A stretch of DNA of 10,030 nucleotides from Methanosphaera sp. rholeuAM74 (GCA_003266075.1 MUZZ01000010.1:1-10030), one strand, 5' to 3'; positions 1 through 8,234 are shown, counted from the stretch's first letter. A program made the numbers and translations. Notes: generated by a model not told the origin, from the letters alone.

Positions 1-11
1 TAAATAAACAT
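1..11 (-). CDS. Possible start of the next operon gene, perhaps hsdS (cut by window edge)
   Basis: An ATG lies at 11 to 9 on the minus strand, 7 bases after the hsdM stop codon, and only about three codons (M F I) are visible before the window ends. In Type I systems the specificity gene hsdS very often follows hsdM, and a working system needs it, so this is the natural place for it. No clear ribosome binding site precedes this ATG; translation could be coupled to hsdM, or the true start may lie further left. The identity is inferred from context only. Confidence 0.25.
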
Positions 12-18
12 TTGAAAA

Positions 19-1518
19 TTATTTGTAGTATCCTATTTTTGTTAGGTTATTTTTTATTTCTTCTTCTAGTTTGTGTGATTCTTCAAATAATTCGTCCAGT
101 TCTGTTGTCAGTGTTTTCATCTTTTCTTCGAATGGTATTCCGTCGTCTTCTTCTGGTTTGAATCCTACGTATCTTCCTGGTGTTAGTATGTAGTCTTGTT
201 CTTTTATGTCTTCTAGTGTTGCTACTTTGCAGAAGCCTTTTTCGTCTTCTAGTGTTCCTTCAACATATTTGTTGTATGTGTCTGCCATTAGTTGTATGTC
301 TTCGTCTGTGAGTTCTCTTAGTTTTCGTGTTACCATTGTTCCTAGTTCTCTTGCATCTATGAATAGTGTTTTTCCTTTTTGTTTTTTATCCTTATTCAGG
401 AACCATAGGCTTACTGGTATTCCTGTAGTGTAGAATAGCTGTGTTGGTAGTGTTATTATTGCGTCTACTAGGTCGTCTTCTATTATGGCTTGTCTTATTT
501 TTCCTTCACCTGAGGTTGTTGATGATAGTGATCCGTTTGCCAGTACTAGTCCTATTCTTCCTCTACTGGATAGGTGGTGTATCATGTGCTGCATCCATGC
601 GTAGTTTGCGTTTCCTTTTGGTGGTATTCCGTATTTCCATCTTTTGTCGTCTGTCAGTTGTTCTTGTCCCCATTTTTTGAGGTTGAATGGTGGGTTTGCC
701 ATTATGTAGTCTGCTTTCATTCTTGGGTGTATGTCGTTTAGGAATGTGTCGTCTGGGTGTTCTCCTAGGTTGGCTTCTATTTGTCTTATTGCCAGGTTCA
801 TTTTCGCCATTTTCCACGTGGTTGGGTTGGATTCTTGTCCGTATACTGAGATGTCTGTCAGGTTTCCACTGTGTGCTTCTATGAATTTTGATGATTGTAC
901 GAACATTCCCCCGCTTCCACAGCATGGGTCGTATACTCTTCCCTTGGTTGGCTGCAGTATCTCCACTATTGTTTTTACTATGCATGCCGGTGTATAGAAC
1001 TCGCCAGCTTTCTTTCCTTCCTGTTCTGCGAATTGTCCTAGGCAGTATTCGTATGTCCGTCCGAGTATGTCATTTTTGTCGCCGTGTTCTTTCATTTCTA
1101 TGTTTGAGAATATGTCTATTACTGCTCCTAGTTTTTCACTATTTATGTCTTTGCTTCCGAAGGTTTTTGGTAGTATGTCTTTTAGTTCTTCGTTTTTGTT
1201 TTCTATTGCCCGCATTGCGTTGTCGATTATTATGCCGTTATCGGCTTTGTGTGAGTTTTTGGATATCACGTCCCATCTTGCTTCTTCTGGCACGTAGAAT
1301 ACTCCTTCTCCAGTATAGAAGTCTATATCTTCTTCGAATCCATCTCCTTCTTCTATTAGTTCTCGGTATCGTTCATCAAATTTGTCTGATATGTATTTTA
1401 GGAATATTAGTCCTAGCACTACCTGTTTGTATTCTGATGCATCCATTGATCCTCTCAGTTCGTCTGCTGCATCCCATATCTCTTTCTCAAATCCTATTTC
1501 TTGTGTGTTGTCTGCCAT
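19..1518 (-). CDS. hsdM: Type I restriction-modification system, DNA methyltransferase subunit HsdM
   Basis: HsdM pairs with HsdS to transfer a methyl group from S-adenosylmethionine to adenine (N6) in the HsdS-defined target, and with HsdR it forms the restriction complex. The protein is 499 residues, normal for the family. Residues about 12-140 match the helical HsdM N-terminal domain (RGSMDASEYKQVVLGLIFLK, 23-42). The catalytic domain has GEFYTP (172-177), the SAM-binding motif DPCCGSGG (197-204) and the catalytic motif NPPF (275-278), which is the N6-adenine form. LTPGRYVG (445-452) is a typical C-terminal element, and residues about 464-492 look like a coiled coil of the kind that contacts HsdS. 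The start is supported by GGGAGAG at 1531-1525, 8 bases from GGGAG to the ATG. It lies 15 bases downstream of hsdR, so the two are almost surely cotranscribed. No frameshift or missing motif is seen. The target sequence cannot be predicted without hsdS. Confidence 0.97.
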   Translation of the reverse strand: MADNTQEIGFEKEIWDAADELRGSMDASEYKQVVLGLIFLKYISDKFDERYRELIEEGDGFEEDIDFYTGEGVFYVPEEARWDVISKNSHKADNGIIIDNAMRAIENKNEELKDILPKTFGSKDINSEKLGAVIDIFSNIEMKEHGDKNDILGRTYEYCLGQFAEQEGKKAGEFYTPACIVKTIVEILQPTKGRVYDPCCGSGGMFVQSSKFIEAHSGNLTDISVYGQESNPTTWKMAKMNLAIRQIEANLGEHPDDTFLNDIHPRMKADYIMANPPFNLKKWGQEQLTDDKRWKYGIPPKGNANYAWMQHMIHHLSSRGRIGLVLANGSLSSTTSGEGKIRQAIIEDDLVDAIITLPTQLFYTTGIPVSLWFLNKDKKQKGKTLFIDARELGTMVTRKLRELTDEDIQLMADTYNKYVEGTLEDEKGFCKVATLEDIKEQDYILTPGRYVGFKPEEDDGIPFEEKMKTLTTELDELFEESHKLEEEIKNNLTKIGYYK

Positions 1519-1524
1519 ATTTTT

Positions 1525-1531
1525 CTCTCCC
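1525..1531 (-). promoter_or_regulatory. Ribosome binding site of hsdM
   Basis: GGGAGAG on the minus strand, inside the 15-base gap between the hsdR stop (1536-1534) and the hsdM ATG (1518-1516). The position fixes the hsdM start and shows that hsdM has its own initiation signal rather than depending only on coupling. Confidence 0.7.
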
Positions 1532-1533
1532 TT

Positions 1534-4500
1534 TTAGTCATATTCTAGGTTGTCTGCCCAGTTTTCGCATTGTGTTATGATTATATCGATTGCTTCCTTC
1601 CTATCGTCTGGAGGGTAATCATATTTTGCCAGCAATTTTTTCACTATCATTTTCATTTTGGATCGAGCCTGTTTTTTCTTTTGCCAGTCTATTGTCTGGT
1701 TTTTTCTCAGCTCTTCTGTCAGTTCCTGTGTTATTTGGATTAGCGTTTCGTCTTCATAGAAGTCCCTTATTCCTTCCGGTTTTATTATTGCCGAGTAGAA
1801 TGCTTGTTCATCACTATCTAATCCCAGTTCGTTTCCTTCTTCTTTCGATTTCTTTATGATGTGGGCTAAGTTTATCAGTTCTTGTATTACCTCTTCGTTG
1901 GTTATGTGTCTGTTTATGTACTGGTTCATGGTCTTTGTGAGTAGTTCTGAGAATTCCTGTGCTTCTATAATGTTTTTTCGTTTGTGTACTCGTATGTTGT
2001 CGTTAATCAGGTTTTCCAGGATTCTTATGGAAATGTTTTTTGTTTCCATTTGTTTGAGTTGTTTTAGGAAGTCTTCATCAAAGAGAGAGACTTCTTCTTT
2101 AATATCCGAGAACAGATTCACTACTCCTGTGGTATGCATTGATTCTTTTAGCAGTTCGTCTATTTGCTCGTTGATTTCTTTTAGGGATAGTTCGTTTTCA
2201 CGTGTTATCTTGGTTATAAGGGAACGGACTGTCTTGAAGAAAGCTTCCTCTATTCTTTCAGATTCGGTTGTCAGACTCCGACATATGCTCGCTGCCTGTA
2301 ATAATTTTGTTGTTTCTTTAAGAAATACATCAACTCCTGGTTCGTAGTCTACGTCTTCTATGAAGTTTGCCGCATCCGTTATTATTTTCGATCGTTCTAG
2401 GGGTGAACCATCATAGAATATTGAATAGTCGAAGCCGTACATCAAGTCTTTACATATGGATAATTGGGTTTGGAATTGTGGGTATGCTTCTTTGGACACG
2501 TCCATCTGCCCATATTTTTCTTTGTCACGTTTCGTGTAGTCTTGCATTGCCTCTTTAAGTGCTGAAGATATTCCGATGTAGTCAACTATTAGTCCACCAG
2601 TCTTATCTGGATAGACCCTGTTGACTCTGGCTATTGTCTGCATGAGGTTGTGGCCATCCATTGGCTTGAAGATGTACATCGTTGCAAGTGAGGGTACGTC
2701 AAAGCCTGTAAGCCACATGTCCCTTACTATGGCTATCTTGAATGGGTCTTCATCATCTTTGAACCTGTTTTCAAGTTCCTTTTTATGGGCGTCTGTTCCA
2801 ATGATTTCCCGGTATTCATCAGAGTCATTGTTGCTGGATGACATCACCACCTTAACTTTGTCAGTCCAGTTTGGACGTAGCTCCAAGAGTTTTTTGTAGA
2901 TTTTTATAGCTATTTTCCTGTTGTATGCCACTATCATGGCTTTTCCGGTTAGTTCGTATTGTCTGTTGTTTTCATAGTGGTTGACTATGTCCGTACATAG
3001 TGCATCTATAGTTTCATCTGAGCCAAGGATTACTTCCAGTTTACTTTCTTGTCTTTTACTCTTTTCAAGCGTATATTCATTCGTCTTAGTGGACAATTCA
3101 AGATATTTCCTGTCAATCTCTTCGAGTACTTCCTTGTCTAACTTTAATTTCACTACACGGCTTTCATAGTGTATAGGTACTGTTGCCCCATCTTTTACTG
3201 ACTGGGTCATGTCATATATGTCGATATAGTCACCGAACACTTCTTGAGTGTTCTTATCCTTTTTAGCTATAGGCGTTCCTGTGAATCCGATGAACGTGGC
3301 ATTTGGTAGGGCGTCCCTTATTTTTTGTGCTAATCCTCTTTTTAGTTCCAGTCCTTTCCCTTTTTTAACGACTTTTTCTGCAAATCCGTATTGGCTGCGG
3401 TGTGCTTCATCCACTATCACAATCACGTCGTCTCTGTCTGTGAAGGATTCTTCGTTGTCTTCAAATTTCTGTATTGTGGAGAAGAAGATTCCGTTTGCCA
3501 GACGATTGTTAAGCAGTTCTTTAAGGTTTTCCTTACTCTCGGCTTGTATCGGTGTTTGTCTTAGAAATTCCTTACACTTGGTGAATTGGGAGTATAGTTG
3601 GTTGTCCAAATCATTACGGTCTGTCAGCACAACAAATGTTGGATTATCTAATACCTGGTCTAATAGGTGAACGTAGAACACCATAGATAGTGATTTGCCA
3701 CTTCCCTGTGTGTGCCAGAATACTCCACCCTTATGGTCTGTTTTCATACCTTCTATGGTGCTTTCCACTGCTTTGTGTACTGCATAGTACTGGTGGTAGC
3801 CAGCCAATATTTTGGATATTTTAGTCGATTCCTTTGAGGTTAATGTGAAGTTTTTAAGTAAGTCTATGAGCCTGTTCTTCTCGAACATTCCATCAAATAA
3901 CGTGTAAAATGAGGCATATTTTTTCTCTTCATATTCACCGTTGATGGTCTTCCATTCGATGTATCTGTCTTCGCTGGCAGTAATCGTTCCAGCTTTACTT
4001 ACTGCCTGGTCGCTGATGACACAAAACGCATTATAATAGAATAGTACGGGAATCATTGATTTATAGGTATTGATTTGTCTGTAGCCATCACTTGAATCCA
4101 CTTCCTCACGGCTAGGGGATTTTAGTTCTATCACAACTACTGGTATGCCATTTACGAAGACAACTATGTCCGGTCTTTTCGTCGCATGTTCAACTACCGT
4201 CCATTGACGTATTGCAGTAAATTGATTGTTCAATGGATTATCAAAGTCGATTAATTTAACTATAACGTTTATTTCTTCATTATTTTCAAGATAATTTGTT
4301 TTGACACCATTCTGGAGGTAGTCCATGAATGTATCATTCTTTTGTTCAAGGCTTCCGGCTTCAAAGTTTTGAATGATGTTGATTGCTTTACTAACAGCTT
4401 CTCCCGGTATGTCTGGATTGATTCTGTTAAGGTTTTCCTCCAGTTCATCCATATATAGCGGGTTGTGTTCATCTCTTTCAATATCATAACCAATGTAATG

Positions 4501-4575
4501 GTCATATTCCAGATTATCGAACAATTCTTCAATGGCGTCTTCAAAGGAATCTTCAATATATTCATCAGCTTTCAT
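1534..4575 (-). CDS. hsdR: Type I restriction-modification system, restriction/translocase subunit HsdR
   Basis: HsdR is the ATP-driven DNA translocase and nuclease of the Type I complex: it binds HsdM/HsdS at unmethylated targets, pulls DNA in and cuts at distant sites. The 1013 residues are of usual family length. The N-terminal nuclease has a PD-(D/E)xK site (D136, E150, K152) followed by QxxxY (Q167, Y171), seen in Type I HsdR and RecB-like nucleases. The SF2 motor follows: Walker A TQGSGKS (289-295), LTDRNDLDNQ (317-326), DEAH (389-392), FTGTP (431-435), AIVRDMWLTGFDVP (615-628) and QTIARVNRVY (646-655). The C-terminal part (about 670-1010) is helical; ELGLDSDEQAFY (916-927) is typical of the family's C-terminal domain (DUF3387-like). 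GGGTGA at 4590-4585 supports the start, with a 9-base spacer. It is first in the leftward operon, ahead of hsdM. The reading frame and all motifs are intact, so it should be active if HsdS is supplied. Confidence 0.97.
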   Translation of the reverse strand: MKADEYIEDSFEDAIEELFDNLEYDHYIGYDIERDEHNPLYMDELEENLNRINPDIPGEAVSKAINIIQNFEAGSLEQKNDTFMDYLQNGVKTNYLENNEEINVIVKLIDFDNPLNNQFTAIRQWTVVEHATKRPDIVVFVNGIPVVVIELKSPSREEVDSSDGYRQINTYKSMIPVLFYYNAFCVISDQAVSKAGTITASEDRYIEWKTINGEYEEKKYASFYTLFDGMFEKNRLIDLLKNFTLTSKESTKISKILAGYHQYYAVHKAVESTIEGMKTDHKGGVFWHTQGSGKSLSMVFYVHLLDQVLDNPTFVVLTDRNDLDNQLYSQFTKCKEFLRQTPIQAESKENLKELLNNRLANGIFFSTIQKFEDNEESFTDRDDVIVIVDEAHRSQYGFAEKVVKKGKGLELKRGLAQKIRDALPNATFIGFTGTPIAKKDKNTQEVFGDYIDIYDMTQSVKDGATVPIHYESRVVKLKLDKEVLEEIDRKYLELSTKTNEYTLEKSKRQESKLEVILGSDETIDALCTDIVNHYENNRQYELTGKAMIVAYNRKIAIKIYKKLLELRPNWTDKVKVVMSSSNNDSDEYREIIGTDAHKKELENRFKDDEDPFKIAIVRDMWLTGFDVPSLATMYIFKPMDGHNLMQTIARVNRVYPDKTGGLIVDYIGISSALKEAMQDYTKRDKEKYGQMDVSKEAYPQFQTQLSICKDLMYGFDYSIFYDGSPLERSKIITDAANFIEDVDYEPGVDVFLKETTKLLQAASICRSLTTESERIEEAFFKTVRSLITKITRENELSLKEINEQIDELLKESMHTTGVVNLFSDIKEEVSLFDEDFLKQLKQMETKNISIRILENLINDNIRVHKRKNIIEAQEFSELLTKTMNQYINRHITNEEVIQELINLAHIIKKSKEEGNELGLDSDEQAFYSAIIKPEGIRDFYEDETLIQITQELTEELRKNQTIDWQKKKQARSKMKMIVKKLLAKYDYPPDDRKEAIDIIITQCENWADNLEYD

Positions 4576-4583
4576 TTTAATCG

Positions 4584-4590
4584 CTCACCC
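4584..4590 (-). promoter_or_regulatory. Archaeal-type ribosome binding site of hsdR
   Basis: GGGTGAG on the minus strand, with GGTGA ending 9 bases before the ATG at 4575. GGTGA pairs with the CACC-containing end of archaeal 16S rRNA. It supports the chosen hsdR start over any internal ATG. Confidence 0.75.
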
Positions 4591-4646
4591 ACACTTAGAG
4601 GTTGCAGTCATCGTTAATAATGTCCAATATTTTACTATAATAGAAT

Positions 4647-4654
4647 CTTTATAA
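4647..4654 (-). promoter_or_regulatory. Candidate TATA box for the hsdR-hsdM operon
   Basis: TTATAAAG on the minus strand. Transcription starting about 25 bases downstream would give a leader of roughly 50 bases before hsdR, long enough to include the GGTGA site. AT-rich DNA makes such boxes common, and a second choice (TAAAATATT, 4634-4626) lies closer to the gene, so the exact element is uncertain. Confidence 0.3.
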
Positions 4655-4898
4655 TCAAAACGTTTTATTCTTTTCGGATGGTTTTTGTGGGTAAAAATGG
4701 GAATATATGAAAGACATGTTTTAAATTATCATGTAAATGTTGACTATTATTCCATATTATCAAATTATTTAGCTATATTGTATTGCCGAATTATCATATT
4801 AATGTATATTATTAAATATTGTCCATCCCTTTTTCCAATTTTTTTTGGGGTTTTCGGTAGTCAAATATTCAATCTTCACAAAAAAAGTCTTAACTATA

Positions 4899-4917
4899 AT
4901 TAGGCATATCTCCTAAT
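4899..4917. repeat. Short perfect inverted repeat
   Basis: ATTAGG (4899-4904) and CCTAAT (4912-4917) form a 6-base-pair stem around a 7-base loop. It sits just beyond the end of the possible relic ORF on the minus strand. It could be a protein-binding site or chance; no T tract follows on either side. Confidence 0.3.
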
Positions 4918-5026
4918 GTTAATTACAGATTCAAGGTCTTATTTATCACAGTTTTTAAGTAATCAGCTAAAAAACATAACTTAATATAACCTGTGGGTTT
5001 TTACTACTTAAAAAGAAACAGAGTCT

Positions 5027-5440
5027 TCAAAGGTTCTTGTTTGACATTTCTTTTATATCATTCATAATGCTCCTTTTTAGTTCTACGCAACTTCTTTCAT
5101 TTTCATAATCTATTATGCCTATTATGTCGTTTGTTGTTATTTTCTTATGAAATCCTATTATGGGATTTTCTTCGAAGTCAGTATCCCATTGCACTATGGT
5201 GTCATGTTCCATATTTAATAGTTTTCTTATTATGGGTAGTTTGATGAATTTATTTCATTGTGATGTAGTTTTCATTTGCTTTAACCAGTATTGAGTTTAT
5301 TGCTGGGACTATAGGTACTTTTTATATGGACTAGGTTTAATTTGTCATGTTTATGTACGAACTAAATCATTATTCGTATCGAAAACTTTAACAATATCAA
5401 AATTTATAGACTTCTCTGTGGGAGCGGTTTTAAGGTTCAT
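5027..5440 (-). pseudogene. Possible decayed gene of unknown function
   Basis: The longest open piece runs from the stop at 5257-5255 to a TAA at 5029-5027, 75 sense codons. From its only ATG (5212) it would encode 61 residues starting MEHDTIVQWDTDFEENPIIG. No ribosome binding site precedes that ATG. Protein-like sequence continues upstream in other frames: an ATG at 5440 opens a 29-codon frame (MNLKTAPTEKSINFDIVKVF...) that ends at 5351, and a piece reading PAINSILVKANENYITMK ends at 5250, overlapping the next frame at ATGAAATAA. Joined across frames this would be a protein of about 140 residues broken by frameshifts. I do not recognise the family. By rough estimate, an open run of 75 codons is not surprising by chance in 1.4 kb of DNA this AT-rich, so confidence is low. 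The alternative is a real small protein starting at 5212. Confidence 0.3.
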
Positions 5441-5898
5441 AATATCATATATGTTCCTACATCATTAACAAACCTATTTTTTAACTTCAACACTTAATTC
5501 AAAAAATAAGATAAACCCGTATAAATAATCAAGGACACATAGAAAACAAGAATATATCAAGTACAAACAATTTAACAGAATTATTTTTTAATACAACCTT
5601 TCAATACAACTTTAAAAATCATTATAAAACTGGTAACAACTTAAAAATCGTAAAATGAACGTTAACGGTTCACGTTGGAACTTATTGTTTGCATGGCAAA
5701 AAAGACATGTTCTTGAAATTATTCTTAATCAGGTTCTGTGATAAAAGATTACAATTATAACGTTTGACCTTCTTTTGGGTGCTACCTTTAAATTACTCTT
5801 TCATATGCTCTAATGTGATGACTTGTTTTTAAAGAGATTTTTACTATTTAATTTTTTTATTCACATAATAATATTACATCAGAATACATAAATAATAC

Positions 5899-5906
5899 TA
5901 TAAAAA
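5899..5906 (+). promoter_or_regulatory. Candidate TATA box for the mcrB-mcrC operon
   Basis: TATAAAAA on the plus strand. A start about 25 bases downstream would fall near 5928, right at the GGTAC sites, and give a leader of roughly 100 bases before mcrB. Other A/T boxes (for example around 6000-6012) lie too close to the gene to leave room for its ribosome binding site in the transcript. Tentative because the whole region is AT-rich. Confidence 0.3.
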
Positions 5907-5926
5907 TGATACTTCAGATGAGGAAG

Positions 5927-5952
5927 GGTACTGGCTGGTACAATAATGTACC
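5927..5952 (+). promoter_or_regulatory. Three helically spaced GGTAC/GTACC sites, possible operator
   Basis: GGTAC occurs at 5927-5931 and 5937-5941, and its reverse complement GTACC at 5948-5952. The spacing is 10 and 11 bases, about one helical turn, so a bound protein would see all three on the same DNA face. In RNA, either the first or the second GGTAC could pair with GTACC, giving two exclusive hairpins. These are the most GC-rich elements in an AT-rich spacer, about 80-105 bases before mcrB and near its likely transcription start. A role in controlling the McrBC-like operon is inference. Confidence 0.4.
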
Positions 5953-6022
5953 GTAGGGATAAATTATGCTCCTAATGAAGATATAACAGGACAATATTGA
6001 ATAATATAATATATTTTACTTG

Positions 6023-6028
6023 GGTGAT
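6023..6028 (+). promoter_or_regulatory. Archaeal-type ribosome binding site of mcrB
   Basis: GGTGAT, inside GGGTGATT, ends 4 bases before the ATG at 6033. This is a near-ideal match to the archaeal 16S tail and fixes the start of the McrB-like gene. The spacing is on the short side. Confidence 0.8.
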
Positions 6029-6032
6029 TTGA

Positions 6033-8234
6033 ATGGATAATCAATATACTAACGTAGCCAAGAGAATCAAAAGATATTTGGAAGAAAATAATCTTGGAGA
6101 TTTCACGAAAGAAGAATACGAGGAAAAGTTTGAAAGATTTTATAATACCTTTTCTCCTGAAATCTTATCTGGTTTGGATGGTGGGGATGTACGTGACACT
6201 ATCTTCTTACATGATGGTGATAAGAATAATTTATGTTACACTCTGGAATTTTCTAAGGAATATGGGGAGTTCTGTGGTGGAATAGGTGGTGGAACATCTT
6301 ATAAATATCATCTGTTTAAGAATAAGTCTGGCCAGTGGGTTGCAGGTGGTCCTAATAATAATAGGGTATTGGATGATAGTGAATCTGTTGGGATTGCTAT
6401 CAGTATCAGGGATGCTATTGTTGATGGGGCTAAGTATATTAGTAATGCTAGGTTGGATTCTGTTGATGATTATGTTGATTTAGGTAAGGCTTTGAAGGAC
6501 ATCTTCCACGATTGCCATGTTAGTCCAACCAATTCATGGATTCATAAGTATTATTCCATTATTTTCCCAGATATTCTGTCTTCTTGTCATCAAAAGAAGA
6601 TGAAAGAGGATATTCTCCGAAAGTTTCATCTCAATCCTTCAAATAATTTTTGGGCTAATGATGGACATTTATCATTGCTAAGTAGGGAGGCTGGTATTAA
6701 GTTGTATTGCTTATTTGATGAGGGTATTGTGGGTTTGTTCTATAGGTGGGATAAAAATATGTGGACTGACAAATTTAATAAGTATAATCTCGTCGATACT
6801 GATTCGGTTAGGTATTGGGCTTTCACTCCTGGTGTGATGGCTGATAGGTTTGATTTATGTTATGATAACTCTGTCATGTGTATGGGCTGGAATTATCTGG
6901 GGGATTTAAGCGAATATGATGATGATTTCGAGGAATCCTTAAACGAGTTAATCAAGAGAACTGAAAATTTAAAAGTAAAACCTACATCAGCGGTACGGTC
7001 TCTATCAGCAATTTATAAGAATATTAAAGCAGGGGATGTGATTTGTGTTAGGAGGGGTTTATCCACTATCCTTGCTATTGGCAGGGTTTTGCCTGATTCC
7101 AAATACTTCTATGATGAAAGTATGGATGAATCCGTAAATGACCCATATTATCATTTTAGGGATGGTATTAGATGGTTAAAGCTTGAAAAAGAGTATGAAT
7201 TCGGGAGTTCTAAATTCTTAAGGGATACATTATATGAGATTACTGATGAAAGTATGCTGGATGTTATCCACCAATTAGAAGGAAAACTTACAGAAAACGT
7301 CGTAAACGCCAATTCATCTTTAGGCAGGAACGTGATTTACTTTGGTGCTCCCGGTACTGGTAAGAGTTACACATTAAATGCTGATATGAGTCTCATAGTT
7401 TCAGATGAGGATTGCTATGAGAGAGTTACCTTCCATCCTGATTATTCGTATGCTAATTTTGTTGGAACCTACAAGCCTGTTTCCAGTAGTGATGGTATCT
7501 CCTATGATTATGTTCCCGGTCCTTTCATAAGGATGTTGGTCAAGGCTTACCGTAATCCCGGTGTTAATCATCTCTTGGTTATTGAGGAGATAAATCGTGC
7601 CAATGTTTCAGCAGTGTTTGGGGATATCTTCCAGTTATTAGACCGCGATAATTCAGGACGCTCCAGATACCCAATTGATGCATCGGAGGATATCCGGAAG
7701 TACCTGGAAGAAGAGTTAAATACATCCCACACAAAAATAGGTATTCCATCTAACCTCTTCATATGGGCTACAATGAATAGTGCTGACCAGGGAGTGTTTC
7801 CCATGGACACGGCATTCAAGAGAAGATGGGATTTCAATTACTTCGGCATAGACAATAACGAAGAACTCATCACGGACATGGTTGTGGACTTGAACGGTAA
7901 CAAAATAAGTTGGAATGAGTTGAGAAAGGCTATTAACGAGGAATTGCTTAGTTATAAGATTAACGAGGACAAGTTACTCGGACCGTTTTTCGCATTTGAT
8001 GACTACATTGGCAGAAACATCCCAGTCGAAGAATTTAAGAAGATATTCAAAAACAAGGTTTTAATGTATTTATTCGAGGATGTTGCACGTTCTAAGAGAA
8101 ATAGCTTGTTTTCGGGTGTCAGGGGTAATGGTAATTACGTGTACTCACGCATATGTGACGAATTTGACGAGAAGGGTGTGGAGATATTCTGTAACAACAT
8201 TAGTGACCAGTTTATTGATGAAGATGAGGGGTAA
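6033..8234 (+). CDS. mcrB: McrB-like AAA+ NTPase of a modification-dependent restriction system, with an EVE/PUA-like recognition region
   Basis: McrB-family proteins form hexameric motors that recognise DNA and drive an McrC nuclease partner. The 733 residues divide into: an N-terminal domain (about 1-140; FSPEILSGLDGG 40-51, FCGGIGGGTSYKYHLF 80-95) resembling that of other large McrB-like proteins; a helical part with WIHKYYSIIFPD (169-180); a segment at about 258-405 reading like an EVE/PUA-fold reader (MGWNYLGDLSEY 284-295, KAGDVICVRRG 332-342, ILAIGRV 346-352, HFRDGIRWLKL 374-384); and the motor, with Walker A GAPGTGKS (438-445), Walker B region VIEEINRAN (516-524), the McrB signature MNSADQG (581-587) and a likely arginine finger in FKRRWDF (595-601). 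Glu518 replaces the usual Walker B Asp, a variant I recall from this subfamily. E. coli McrB is much shorter (about 460 residues) and has a different N-terminal domain. The motor and partner are secure; the reader assignment is inference and its ligand unknown. Confidence 0.95.
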   Translation: MDNQYTNVAKRIKRYLEENNLGDFTKEEYEEKFERFYNTFSPEILSGLDGGDVRDTIFLHDGDKNNLCYTLEFSKEYGEFCGGIGGGTSYKYHLFKNKSGQWVAGGPNNNRVLDDSESVGIAISIRDAIVDGAKYISNARLDSVDDYVDLGKALKDIFHDCHVSPTNSWIHKYYSIIFPDILSSCHQKKMKEDILRKFHLNPSNNFWANDGHLSLLSREAGIKLYCLFDEGIVGLFYRWDKNMWTDKFNKYNLVDTDSVRYWAFTPGVMADRFDLCYDNSVMCMGWNYLGDLSEYDDDFEESLNELIKRTENLKVKPTSAVRSLSAIYKNIKAGDVICVRRGLSTILAIGRVLPDSKYFYDESMDESVNDPYYHFRDGIRWLKLEKEYEFGSSKFLRDTLYEITDESMLDVIHQLEGKLTENVVNANSSLGRNVIYFGAPGTGKSYTLNADMSLIVSDEDCYERVTFHPDYSYANFVGTYKPVSSSDGISYDYVPGPFIRMLVKAYRNPGVNHLLVIEEINRANVSAVFGDIFQLLDRDNSGRSRYPIDASEDIRKYLEEELNTSHTKIGIPSNLFIWATMNSADQGVFPMDTAFKRRWDFNYFGIDNNEELITDMVVDLNGNKISWNELRKAINEELLSYKINEDKLLGPFFAFDDYIGRNIPVEEFKKIFKNKVLMYLFEDVARSKRNSLFSGVRGNGNYVYSRICDEFDEKGVEIFCNNISDQFIDEDEG
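8226..8231 (+). promoter_or_regulatory. Ribosome binding site of the McrC-like gene
   Basis: GAGGGG lies in the last codons of mcrB, 8 bases before the ATG at 8240. Together with the 5-base gap between stop and start it points to translational coupling, which would keep the two subunits in step. Confidence 0.5.

Larger units (their letters stand above)
4576..6032. other. AT-rich divergent intergenic region without a convincing intact gene
   Basis: About 1.46 kb separates the two divergent operons. It must contain both promoters. I see no tRNA, CRISPR-like array or recognisable mobile element end. T-rich runs occur at 4830-4834 and 4839-4846 (five and eight T), which could stop rightward transcription, and a small hairpin AACC/GGTT with a T run lies at 4988-5002. 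An 11-base direct repeat, AAAGACATGTT, occurs at 4710-4720 and 5701-5711. Several short open frames read like protein but have no ribosome binding site: minus 5440-5027 (listed separately) and plus 5655-5741 (28 codons starting MNVNGSRWNLL). The best reading is regulatory DNA plus eroded gene remnants. Confidence 0.6.

Noticed and set aside
206..3670. Many plus-strand open frames over hsdM and hsdR, some up to 230 codons
   Set aside because: They are antisense shadows of the two minus-strand genes. Their products are low-complexity Ser/Leu/Phe-rich, lack ribosome binding sites and overlap clear catalytic motifs on the other strand.
4830..4850. T-rich run as a terminator
   Set aside because: No rightward gene lies upstream of it, so there is nothing for it to terminate. 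It is noted only as composition.
4685..4903. Plus-strand frame of 72 codons starting MWVKMGIYERH
   Set aside because: It begins without a ribosome binding site, reads as a hydrophobic Ile/Tyr/Leu-rich mix typical of translated AT-rich spacer, and has no recognisable domain. A short membrane protein cannot be fully excluded.
5655..5680. Near-palindrome around GTTAAC (GAACGTTAACG then GTTC) as an operator or tRNA arm
   Set aside because: One extra base breaks the symmetry, it is far from both genes, and no cloverleaf can be built around it.
5655..5741. Plus-strand frame of 28 codons, MNVNGSRWNLL..., with more open sequence after two stops
   Set aside because: Protein-like in feel, but it has no ribosome binding site and its antisense strand is open too. 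Too short to call.
5907..6000. Short plus-strand pieces before mcrB (MILQMRKGTGWYNNVP; later VGINYAPNEDITGQY in another frame) as a leader peptide or adhesin remnant
   Set aside because: No ribosome binding site is seen, the frames do not join without a shift, and the lengths are within chance.
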